From positions 23,033,884 through 23,097,883 of the forward strand of contig NC_045452.1 in the NCBI RefSeq assembly GCF_002776525.5: 64,000 nucleotides of DNA, read 5' to 3'. Position 1 is the first letter of the stretch, and each line of letters starts with the position of its first letter. The translations under genes and the position numbers were made by a program. This document shows, one piece after another, positions 53,638-64,000 of the stretch. Source of the DNA: Piliocolobus tephrosceles (taxonomy: Eukaryota > Chordata > Mammalia > Primates > Cercopithecidae). Below the pieces are notes generated by a model, which ran no database searches, was not told where the DNA came from, and saw only the letters and a list, made by a program, of their open reading frames with translations.

Positions 53638-55605
53638 GCCGGGCGCGGTGGCTCAAGCCTGTAATCCCAGCACTTTGGGAGGCCGAGGTGGGCGGATCAC
53701 GAGGTCAGGAGATCGAGACCATCCTGGCTAACACGGTGAAACCCCGTCTCTACTAAAAAATACCAAAAACTAGCCAGGCGAGGTGGCGGGCGCCTGTAGT
53801 CCCAGCTACTCCGGAGGCTGAGGCAGGAGAATGGCGTAAACCCGGAAGGTGGAGCTTGCAGTGAGCTGAGATCCGGCCACTGCACTCCAGCCTGGGCGAC
53901 AGAGCCAGACTCCGTCTCAAAAAAAAAAAAAAAGAAAGTGATCTTTTCCGTCCCATGAAACTGAAAGGGCATTCGAAGGCTTCCACATAAATATGCACAA
54001 ATTACCTGATAATTAAAAAGGGGAAATAGTAACTATCGTAGAGAAACTGCAGACACCGCTTGAACGGCCACGTTAACATCAACAGCAGGACAAGCTGACA
54101 TTCATCGCACACTTTCTGTGTGATGCACTGAGAAAAACACGGCGTCACCGTCTGGTCTACAACCTTAGTCTAATCACGAGAAACCCAGGCTGAGGGACAC
54201 GGTACAGAATAACTGATCTGTACCCTTCCCGAAATGTTTGTATTATGTTAGACAAAGAAAAACTGAGAAACTGTTGCCGATTACAGGAAACGAAAAAGAC
54301 AACTAAATGCAATACATCGTCCTGGATCGGATCCTGGGTGGACAGGATTGCTATAAAGGACAATACTGAAACAGCAAAATTTGATTGTATATTAGATAAT
54401 AGTATTGTATCAATGTTAAATTTATTAATTTTGCCGGGCGCGGTGGCTCAAGCCTGTGATCCCAGCACTTTGGGAGGCCGAGACGGGCGGATCACGAGGT
54501 CAGGAGATCGAGACCATCCTGGCTAAGACGGTGAAACCCTGTCTCTACTAAAAATACAAAAAACTAGCCGGGCGAGGTGGCGGGCGCCTGTAGTCCCAGC
54601 TACTCCGGAGGCTGAGGCAGGAGAATGGCGTAAACCCGGGAGGCGGAGCTTGCAGTGAGCTGAGATCCGGCCAATGCACTCCAGCCCCAGTGACAGAGCG
54701 AGACTCCGTCTCAAAAAAAAAAAAAAAAAAAAAGTATTAATCTTGATTATGGTACGGGGTTATGTAAGAGACTGCCCTTGTTCTTGGGGAAAAATGCTGA
54801 AATAATTAGGGACAAAAAGGACATGATGTCAGCAACCTTTATGGTTAAGAAATACACATATACATAGAGAAAGCAGAGACACAAATGTGGCAAAATGTTA
54901 GTTAATCTAGTTGAGGGATACGGGAGTTCTTTGAACCTTTTTGCAACTTTTCTGCAGGTGTGAATTTAAGCATAAAAACACAAACAGCGTTTTTTTTTTT
55001 TTTGAGACGGAGTTTCACTCTTGTTGCCCATCTCGGCCTCCCAAAGTGTTGGGATTATAGGCGAGAGAGTTCGAGACCAGCCTGGGCAACATGGTCAAAC
55101 CCTGTCTCGACAAAAAATACAAAAATGAGTTGGATGTGATGGTGCATGCCTGTAGTCTCAGCTAAGGGACTGAGGCAGGAGGATCTCGAGCCTGGGAGCT
55201 TGAGGCTGCAGTGAGCCATGATCGCACCACTGCATTTCAGCCCTGGCAACAGAGCAAGACCTTGTCTCAAAAACTTAAAAAAAAAAAAAAAAAAAAAGTT
55301 AAACAGATCATGCAGGCTGGGCGCAGTGGCTCATGCCTGTAATCCCAGCATTTTGGGAGGCAGAGGCGGGCGGATAACCTGAGGTCAGGAGTTTGAGACC
55401 ATCCTGACCAACATGGAGAAACCCGCCTCTACTAAAAATACAAAATTAGCCAGGCATGGTGACACATGCCTGGAATCCCAGCTACTCAGGAGGCTGAGGC
55501 AGGAGAATTGCTTGAACCCGGGAGGCAGAGGTTGCAGTGAGCCAAGATCGTGCCATTGCACTCCAGCCTGGGCAACAGAGCAAGACTCCATCTCAAAATA
55601 AATAA
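53638..55605 (+). repeat. Upstream Alus and an old interspersed repeat
   Basis: 53638-53930 (AluY monkey type; AAAGTGATCTTTTCC on both sides), 54433-54735 (AluY; AGTATTAAT-like flank), 54994-55290 (rearranged head-to-head remnant) and 55317-55605. The non-Alu sequence 54000-54430 and 54736-54993 seems to be one old repeat split by the 54433 Alu: TTATGTAAGAGACTGCCCTTG and TGCAACTTTTCTGCAGGTGTG are typical old L1-age 3' text. Family not assigned. Confidence 0.78.
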
Positions 55606-55619
55606 ATGAATAAACAGAT

Positions 55620-55760
55620 CATGCCATATCCTTTTACACACAGCTCATTTAATCTTCACCACCAAAAGGGAAGTGGGCATGATTACCACCCTTCCCAGCT
55701 CAGAGATGAGAAAACTGAAGCTCTAGACAGAGTGTAACTCTCCCAGTTCTCAAAGTTCCT
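55620..55760. repeat. MIR element
   Basis: CTCATTTAATCTTCACCACC, ATTACCACCC and GATGAGAAAACTGAAGC. Classic MIR core. Confidence 0.7.
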
Positions 55761-56182
55761 GAGATGTGGATCCTCATTCCACCTTCCTTCTCCTACAAGG
55801 CCCATGTCAAATGCTACTTCATGAGTCTTTCCCTGCAGCAGGTGCCCACAGCAAGATGCAAAGCACCACAGCAATTGGCCTGGGGCTCTGGGGCTCTTGG
55901 ACAGAGTTAACACTGTTCTTGGCGTTTCCTCCTCAGCCTGGGAGGGTCTCGGGAGGAGGCGCTGTATCCATCTGGGCAGCATCTTCTCTGGGCCAGGCCT
56001 GTCATAGGTGCTTGAGGTTTCCCCATTTGAACCAGATACCAGTCGGATTACTGGATGTTTGCTTAAAATGAGTCACAGGCCTCATGCTATTCCTGTGCTG
56101 CTTCCAGCTAGGACTGATCAAATCAGTCTGGATTTTCCTTGGGGTGATCTGCAGGCTCCCTTTCCCAAATTTACTTCTTGAG

Positions 56183-56320
56183 GCCGGGCGCGGTGGCTCA
56201 AGCCTGTAATCCCAGCACTTTGGGAGGCCGAGACCGGCGGATCACAAGGTCAGGAGATCGAGACCATCCTGGCTAACACGGTGAAACCCCGTCTCTACTA
56301 AAAAATAAAAATAAAAATAC
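56183..56320 (+). repeat. 3'-truncated AluY with perfect target-site duplication
   Basis: Only the left monomer up to CTACTAAAAAATAAAAATAAAAATAC is present, yet it is flanked by identical 16-mers, AAATTTACTTCTTGAG, at 56167-56182 and 56321-56336. Confidence 0.88.
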
Positions 56321-56496
56321 AAATTTACTTCTTGAGACTTTCCTTGGCCTGCGCACAGAGACCTCCCAAAGGGAAGAGGAAGGGGGGCAGGGGAACATCT
56401 TAGCTGATGGGTCTTGGGATTTTTGGAACTGGAAGGGAATTCTTAGACACCGGAAATTCAGTGGCCTTCAAGGCCTAGGAGGTAACAGGAAGTCAT

Positions 56497-56539
56497 GGGG
56501 CTTGGCGGGGCTTGGGGGGGCTGGGGGGGATTCGTGGGG
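56497..56539 (+). other. G-quadruplex candidate
   Basis: Five runs of four or more G (56497-56500, 56507-56510, 56514-56520, 56523-56529, 56536-56539) separated by loops of 2-6 bases in unique intergenic DNA. Confidence 0.65.
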
Positions 56540-56651
56540 AGTTGGAGAGTGGATGTTCTGCCTGAAGGTGTTCACATTCGAAGCTAAAAATCACAAACTC
56601 AGCCTGACAGCACCCCCTAGCAATCTGGATTATGTCACTCCTGTATCCTGA

Positions 56652-57410
56652 TTTTTTTTTTTTTTTTTTTTTTTGAGATGGAGTCTTGCTCTGTTGCTCA
56701 GGCTGGAGTGCAGTGGTGCGATCTCAGCTCACTGCAACCTCCGCCTCCCAGGTTCAAGCGATTCTGCTGCCTCAGCCTCCGGAGTAGCTGGGACTACAGG
56801 TACACGCCACCACGCCCAGCTAATTTTTGTATTTTTAGTAGAGACGGGGTTTCACCATATTGGCCAGAATGGTCTCAAACTCCTGACCTGGTGATCCGCC
56901 TACTCGGCCTTCCAAAGTGCTGGGATTACAGGTGTGAGCCACCGTGCCCAGCCTCCTGATTCTATCTTAAACCTCTTTACAAATGGGAGCACTGGGGTTT
57001 GAAAAGGAACAGGGGGTTTGCCCAAGGGTGCCCAGCAAGTCAGGAGAATCAAGAATCATCACTGTTTCTGGCTGGGCACGGTGGCTCATGCCTGTAATCC
57101 CAGCACTTTGGGAGGCCAAGGTGGGTGGATCATCTGAGGTCAGGAGTTCGAGACCAGCCTGGCCAACATGGTGAAACCCCATCTCTACTAAAAATACAAA
57201 AAATTAGCTGGGCATGGTGGCGGACACCTGTAATCACAGCTACTCGGGAGGCTGGAAGGCTGGGACAGGAGAATCTCTTCAACTTGAGAGGCAGAGGTTG
57301 CAGTGAGCCAAGATCACGCCATTGCACTCCAGCCTAGGCAACAAGAGCAAAATTCTGCTGAGATCCAGCCACTGCACTCCAGCCTGGGCGACAGAGCGAG
57401 ACTCTGTCTC

Positions 57411-57441
<31 letters not shown>

Positions 57442-58325
57442 CTGTTTCCAAGCAACACACTACTTATTTTCTCTCTTTCTCCTTCCAGCCCTTTCTCCAG
57501 CTTTCTCTCTTTCAGGTTATCACCTGAGAGCTAGTCTGCCTGGCCCAAGAAGTGTAACCATAGCCTTTGACAAATGGATGGTGTCATCCAAGGCTATCTT
57601 GTTCCTTATTTCAACAAATGAAGAACTCAGACCCAAGTTACAGTTTGACTTACACATGAGACAAGGCTGGGCACGGTGGCTCACAACCAGCTGTAATGCA
57701 AGCACTTTGGGAGGCCAAGGCAGGAAGACTGCTAGAGCCCAGGATTTGAGACCAGCCTGGGCAACACAGTGAGACCCTGTCTCTATTAAAAACAATTAGC
57801 CAGGCATGGTGGTACATACTTGGAGTCCCAGCTACTAGGGAGGCTGATGCAGGAGGATCCTTGAGCCCAGAAGGTGGAGGTTGGTTGCAATAAGCCATGG
57901 TCAGGCCACTGCACTCCAGCCTGAATGACAGAAAAAGACCCTGTCTTAAAGAAAAAAGGAGAGAGAGAGACAGAGAAAGAGGAAGAGAATAGAAGCCAGG
58001 TCTCTAGGGTCTTTTTCTATTATTATTTTTATTTATTTATTTATTTGAGACGGAGTCTTGCTCTGTCGCCCAGGCTGGAGTGCAATGGCATGATCTTGGC
58101 TCACTGCATCCTCTGCCTCCCGGGTTCAAACGATTCTCCTGCCTGAGCCTCCCGAGTAGCTGGGATTACAGGTGCCTACCACCATGCCCAGCTAATTTTT
58201 GTATTTTTAGTAGAGATGGGGTTTCACCGTGTTGGCCAGGCCAGTCTCGAACTCCTGACCTCAGGTGATCCACCCACCTCGGCCTCCCAAAGTGCTGGGA
58301 TTACAGGTGTGAGCCACCATTTCTG
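56652..58325. repeat. Four Alus and an Alu-end fragment
   Basis: 56652-56955 (-), 57071-57356 (+), 57357-57440 (extra 3' end of a monkey-type Alu joined directly to the previous one), 57664-57960 (+) and 58028-58325 (-, after a TTTA tract). 57441-57663 is unique. Confidence 0.8.
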
Positions 58326-59130
58326 CCCTTCTGTTGTTGTTTTCAACATATACACTTCACTCGTGAGTGCGAGGTGAGTTTAACGGGGAATCAGGAGAAG
58401 CAGAGAGTGTTCCAGGCCTTTCTCTGTTAACAGTGCAGGCTTCTTTTGTTGTTTTTGTAAAGAATGTTTCCAAGACAAAAGCAGGCTGCCTCTGATTAGT
58501 CTGGTTTACTTAACTGAGTGTTTTAAATTCCATTCTGGTGCCTGAAAACAAACTTAATTGCCAATTGTAAATGGAATAAATAATAATATTTATGTTGGAT
58601 TCCTGAAAACAGACCAAGGCTGCTGACTTGCTATTTAGTCAGATCAAAAACAAATGGCTAAAGTATGCCAGACATGTGAGGAATGTGGAGAGAAATTCCC
58701 AACACCCAATGGGGTGCTCGCCTGTGGCCCCCTGGAGAGAGATGGGTCAGCCCACCTGCAGGGCAAGGCAGCCTCCCCGAGGGTCCCCTCCACTGGCGGG
58801 AGTAGGTTGGCTGCATCATCTATGAGGGACACTTGAACTACATCTTTCTCAGGGCTCAAGCCAGGGACTTCCCACTAGAGCAAACTATTTTTTTAACTTT
58901 GATAAATATCATTAAAATAATTCATTTGTTCTACAAATAGTTATCAAACATCTATGTTCCAACAGGCACTGTTCCAGCTCCTGAAAATCCAGTGATGAAA
59001 GAGATTGAAAAGGATTGAAAAGGATGGTGTCTATGGAGGAGCTTACATTCTGCTCTAATATTTATGGAGGATTTCCCAGTACCAAATGGTTTCTGGCAGA
59101 TTATCTTCTCTTTTAATAATTCCTTCACTG
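58326..59130. other. Intergenic sequence without recognised feature
   Basis: Mostly unique AT-rich DNA. A short open frame at 58654-58836 is not supported as a gene (see rejected items). Confidence 0.5.
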
Positions 59131-60780
59131 GCTGGGCGCGGTGGCTCAAGCCTGTAATCCTAGCACTTTGGGAGGCCAAGGTGGGCGGATCATGAGGTCA
59201 GGAGTTCAAGACCAGCCTGACCAATATGGTCTCTACTAAAAATACAAAAAAATTAGGTGGGCATGGTGGCACGTGCCTGTGGTCCCAGCTACTTGGGAGG
59301 CCTAGGCAGGAGAATCGCTTGAACCCAGGAGGTGGAGATTGCAGTGAGCCAAGATCATGCCACAGCACTCCAGCCAGATTGACAGAGTGAGACTCCAATC
59401 TTAAAAAAATAATAATTCCTTTTTTTTTTTTTTTGATGGAGTCTCACTCTGTCGCCCAGTCTGGGATACAGTGGCGCAATCTTGGCTCACTGAGAGGAGG
59501 TTCTCTTGAACCTCTGCCTTCTGGGTTCAAGAGATTCTCCTGCTTCAGCCTCCTGAGTAGCTGGGATTACAGGCATGTGCCACGATGCCTGGCTACTTTT
59601 TGTATTTTTATTTTATTTTACTTTTAATTTATTTTTAAATTTTTATTTGTTTATTTTGTTTTTTTTTCAGACAGAGTTTCGCTCTTGTTGCCCAGGCTGG
59701 AGTGCAATGGTGTGATGTCGGCTCACCACAACCTCTGCCTCCCGGGTCCAAGTGATTCTCCTGCCTCAGCCTCCTGAGTAGCTGGGATTACAGGCACGTG
59801 CCACCATGCCCGGCTAATTTTCTATTTTTATTTTTATTTTTTATTTATTTATTTATTTATTTTTTTGAGACGGAGTCTCGCTCTGTCACCCAGGCTGAAG
59901 TGCTGTGGCCGGATCTCAGCTCACTGCAAGCTCCGCCTCCCGGGTTCACGCCATTCTCCTGCCTCAGCCTCCCGGGTAGCTGGGACTACAGGCGCCGCCA
60001 CCTCACCCGGCTAGTTTTTTTTTTTTTGTAGTTTTTAGTAGAGACGGGGTTTCACTGTGTTAGCCAGGATGGTCTCGATCTCCTGACCTCGTGATCCGCC
60101 CGTCTCGGCCTCCCAAAGTGCTGGGATTACAGGCTTGAGCCACCGTGCCTGGCCATTTTCTATTTTTAGTAGAGACGGGGTTTCTCCATGTTGGTCAGGC
60201 TGGTCTCAAACTCCTGACCTCATGACCCACCTGCCTTCGCCTCCCAAAGTGCTGGGATTACAGGCATGAGCCACCACGCCCGGCCACACCTGGCTAATTT
60301 TTTGTTGTTATTGTTGTTTTGGGACCAAGTCTCGCTCTGTTGCCCAGGCTGGAGTGCAATAGCGTGATCTCTGCTCACTGCAATCTCTGCTTCCCAGGTT
60401 CAAGCTATTGTCCTGTCTCGGCCTCCTACATAGCTGGGATTACAGGTGTGCACCACCACACCTGGCTAATTTTTGTATTTTTAGTAGAGATGGGGTTTCA
60501 ACATGTTAGTCAGGCTGGTCTCAAACTCCTGACCTCAGGTGATCCGCCCACCTTGGCCTCCCAAAGTTCTGGGATTATAGGCGTGAGCTACCATGCCCAG
60601 CCTTGGCCTCCTAAAGGGCTGGGATTACGGGCATGAGCCACCACGCCTGCCAATTTTTTGTATTTTTTGCAGAGTTAAGGTTTTGTCATGTTGCCCAGGC
60701 TGGTCTCAAACTCCTGGGGCTCAAGTGATCTGCCCACTTCGGCCTCCCAGTGTTGGGATTTTGGGTAAGCCACCATGCCC
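59131..60780. repeat. Alu cluster with nested AluY
   Basis: 59131-59410 (+), 59421-59615 (-), an outer Alu 59670-59815 plus 60153-60290 (-) split by AluY 59861-60152 (-), 60291-60600 (-), and 3'-end pieces 60601-60655 and 60656-60780. Confidence 0.8.
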
Positions 60781-61128
60781 CATCGAGTACAGTACTCATA
60801 TTACCCTGGTCTTAGTCACCTCAGGCTGCTATGACAAATACCATAGACTGGATGGCTTAAGCAGTAGCCATCTCACTGATCTAGGGGCTGGAAGTCTAAG
60901 ACCAGGGTCCCAGCATGGTCAGGTTGTTGGTGAGGGCTGCCTTTCTGGTTTATAGATGGCTGCTTTCTTGCTGTATCCTCACCTGGCAGAGCGAGAGATC
61001 ATCTCCCCAGTGTCTCTTATAAGAGCACTAATTCCATTCATCAGGGCTCCATTTTCATGACCTAATTATCTCCCAAAGTCCCCACCTTCTAATACCATCA
61101 AATTCGGGATTAGAGATTCAACATACGA

Positions 61129-62975
61129 ATTTTTTTTTTTTTTTTTTTTTGAGATGGAGTCTCACTCTGCCACCCAGGCTGGAGTGCAGTGGCGCGATCT
61201 CAGCTCACTGCAACCTTTACTTCCCAGGTTCAAGCAATTCTCCTGCCTCAGCCTCCCAAGTAGCTGGGACTATAAGCATGTGCCACCATGCCCGGCTAAT
61301 TTTTGTATTTTCAGTAGAGACGGGGTTTTACCACATTGGCCAGGCTGTTCTCAAACTCCTGACCTCAGGTGATCCACCCACCTTGGTCTCCCAAAGTTCT
61401 GGGATTATAGGCATGAGCCATCACACCCGGCCCAACATATGAATTTTGATGAAACACAGACATTCAGTCCATAGCACCCCCAATTTACAATGAGGAAAAG
61501 GAAACCTAAGCCTCAAGTTTTTTGTACGTTTTCAGATCCCTTCGCTAACCCCAAATTAAGATTCCTGCCTGAAGGGCTAGAACCTGGGACCATGCTGGAG
61601 CTGTGGAGACCTGGGGCCTGGGAGTCAATGTTTGCTGAGTGAATGAATAAGCCCTGCACATGGTTGCAACCAAGGTTGCCTTGCACTCAAGGCTCTCCTC
61701 GGAGATAAGCCTGATGCAGAATGTGCTCATCGAAGAAGGCATAAACAAATGACGTACGTACCTATCAGTTCCTCAGTTAGGAGCATGAGCCTCTGACTCC
61801 CTTTCTCCAGTGAGGCAATCACACGACAGCCCCTAGATGTCCATGTCATGGTGCTGTGGTCATGCCTTATAAGCGCACAAGCCTGGGACTGAATCCCAAC
61901 TCTGCCTCTTTCTTAGCTTTGTGACCTTGATCAAGTCACAGAACTGTTTGTTTCTGAAAAAGGGTAAGAAACAATCCCTATGTTACAGGTGTTTTTTTTT
62001 TTTTTCGATGGAGTCTCATTCTGTTGCCCAGGCTGGAGTGCAGTGGCGTGATCTCAGCTCACTGCAAGCTCCGCCTCCCGGGTTCACGCCATTCTCCTGC
62101 CTCAGCCTCCTGTGTAGCTGGGACTACAGGCACCCGCCGCCACGCCCGGCTAATTTTTTGTATTTCTAGTAGAGACGAGGCTTCACTGTGTTAGCCACAA
62201 TGGTCTTATCTCCTGACCTGGTGATCCACCCGCCTCGGCCTCCCAAAGTGCTGGGATTACAGGCGTGAGCCACGGCGCCCGGCCTCCTTTCAGCCCTTTT
62301 CTCCAAGCATCCTCACCTCTGGTTGGGGTCTTGTAATAAAGACCCCTTTACCATCGTAGGCAGCCCAAAAATTGAACAAGTTGGTACCAACTTGAAGAGA
62401 TAGGAGGCTGGTGTCCCGCTGAATCCCCGTTGAATGATGGACAGTCCTCTTCAAGGATGTGTGTTCGTTATTTCACCAGCAACCTGGGGTGGTGGAATCA
62501 CCAGACCATTTGCCACCTAGTCCACTTGAGGCAAAATGCAGCAATCCAACTGGCCTCAGCATCCTCATCGATGACATGAGAATGATAACCATGGTGGTAA
62601 ATGTGATAAGTTGTCAAGGGTGTTTCATTGTAAATTGCCTAGGGTATGTGTGTCTATATATATATATATATAATTTTATTTATTTATTTTTGAGACAGAG
62701 TTTTGCTCTTGTCGCCCAGGCTAGAGTACAATGGTGCAATCTCGGCTCACTGCAACCTCCACTTCACGGGTTCAAGTGATTCTCCTGCCTCAATCTCCCG
62801 AGTAGCTGGAATTACAGGTGCCCGCCACCACACCCAGCTAATTTTTGTATTTTTAGTAGAGATGGGGTTTCACCACATTGGCTAGCCTGGTCTCAAACTC
62901 CTGACGTCAGGTGATTCGTCCACCTCAGCCTCCCAAAGTGCTGGGATTACAGGCGTGAGCCACCATGCCCACCCA
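61129..62975 (-). repeat. Three inverted Alus in distal intergenic DNA
   Basis: 61129-61433 (partial repeat of CAACATACGAATTT flank), 61990-62285 and 62692-62975 (preceded by a (TA)n tract and TTTA repeats). A MIR core lies at about 61840-61950. Confidence 0.82.
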
Positions 62976-63039
62976 GCCTGACATTTATATTTATTCGGCC
63001 TTCACTACATGGTTTACAGACATTATTCATTATAATCCC

Positions 63040-63778
63040 CCACCCCCCGCCATTTTTTTTTTTTTTTTTTTTTTTTTNNNNNNNNNNNNNNNNNNNNNNN
63101 NNNNNNNNNNNNNNNNNNNNNNNNNNNNNNNNNNNNNNNNNNNNNNNNNNNNNNNNNNNNNNNNNNNNNNNNNNNNNNNNNNNNNNNNNNNNNNNNNNNN
63201 NNNNNNNNNNNNNNNNNNNNNNNNNNNNNNNNNNNNNNNNNNNNNNNNNNNNNNNNNNNNNNNNNNNNNNNNNNNNNNNNNNNNNNNNNNNNNNNNNNNN
63301 NNNNNNNNNNNNNNNNNNNNNNNNNNNNNNNNNNNNNNNNNNNNNNNNNNNNNNNNNNNNNNNNNNNNNNNNNNNNNNNNNNNNNNNNNNNNNNNNNNNN
63401 NNNNNNNNNNNNNNNNNNNNNNNNNNNNNNNNNNNNNNNNNNNNNNNNNNNNNNNNNNNNNNNNNNNNNNNNNNNNNCGCGCCCGGCCATTTTTTTTTTT
63501 TTTAGATGGAGTCTTTGTTGCCCAGGCTGGAGCGCAGTGGTACAATCTCAGCTCACTGCAACCTCCTCTTCCAGGGTTCAAGGGATTCTCCTGCCTCAGT
63601 TTCCTGAGTAGCTGAGACTACAGGCACACTGAATCACCATGCCTGGCTAATTTTTGTATTTTTAGTAGAGACAGGGTTTCACCATGTTGGCCAGGCTGGT
63701 CTCGAACTCCTGACTCAAGCAAGCCTCGCACCTTGGCCTCTCAAAGTGCTGGGATTACAGGTGTGAGCCACCACGCCC
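63040..63778 (-). repeat. Alus around a 400-base N gap
   Basis: Poly(T) at 63053-63077, then N at 63078-63477, then CGCGCCCGGCC: the gap hides an inverted Alu whose two ends are visible. A second Alu at 63492-63778 follows. A MIR core lies at 63790-63900. Confidence 0.85.
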
Positions 63779-64000
63779 GTATTTCATTAAAATCCTTAAG
63801 TCAAACTTTATGTGGATGCAGTTTCCTGATCCTTATCTTACAAATGAAGAAATTGATACTGCTAGATTGCCAGGGTCACACAGCCAGCGAGTGGCAGGGC
63901 TGGGGACCTTGGTCCTCCTAATATCACCTTAGTGACATAAGCACCACACCATCCAGCCTCCCTAAATTGCCAGGCACAGCCTCTCACTGCCTCTAGCCCA

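Noticed and set aside
58654..58836. 60-residue plus-strand frame with C-x2-C-x2-C (CQTCEECGEKF), zinc-finger-like
   Set aside because: Only one partial motif, no second metal-binding pair, no splice or promoter context, and the rest is generic sequence. Chance frame in intergenic DNA.

Overview
This is primate nuclear DNA, most likely from an Old World monkey (macaque, baboon or vervet type). Two things point there. The window is packed with Alu elements, more than 80 by my reading and close to 40% of the sequence. The youngest of them carry bases typical of cercopithecoid AluY subfamilies: GGCTCAAGCCTG near the 5' end and GAGATCCGGCCACTGC near the 3' end, where human AluY usually has GGCTCACGCCTG and GAGATCGCGCCACTGC. 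The gene content matches the block orthologous to human 22q13.2.

Two protein-coding genes lie head-to-tail on the minus strand. CHADL (chondroadherin-like, a secreted leucine-rich-repeat protein of cartilage matrix) has its stop at 816 and its start codon at 7023. It is built from five coding exons, including one 1710-base exon and a first coding exon with only 8 coding bases. RANGAP1 (the GTPase-activating protein for Ran) has its stop at 13939 and its start at 48101. It has 15 coding exons that join in frame to 1764 bases, giving 587 codons plus stop. Its polyadenylation signal is at 12962-12967, and its noncoding first exon(s) and CpG-island promoter are at about 52540-53510. A hairpin matching microRNA mir-6889 ends exactly at the splice acceptor before RANGAP1 exon 12.

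Layout: 1-815 nested Alus and the CHADL 3' side; 816-7023 CHADL coding region; 7024-12940 CHADL upstream sequence plus Alu and old L1 debris; 12945-48132 RANGAP1 3' UTR, coding exons and introns; 48133-53510 intron 1 and promoter; 53511-64000 intergenic sequence upstream of RANGAP1, with Alus, MIRs and other old repeats and no gene I can support.

The genes are functionally unrelated neighbours: CHADL acts outside the cell on collagen and chondrocytes, while RANGAP1 acts at the cytoplasmic face of the nuclear pore. I found no undescribed system of a new kind. The most interesting signals are structural: a roughly 104-base inverted duplication inside CHADL that includes the exon 3 splice donor, the tailed mirtron in RANGAP1, several short local duplications, repeated Alu insertion at one target site, and a pair of ZNF143-type promoter motifs. 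Three N gaps (28029-28038, 40406-40505, 63078-63477) fall inside repeats. Gene names and family comparisons come from memory, not from a database search.
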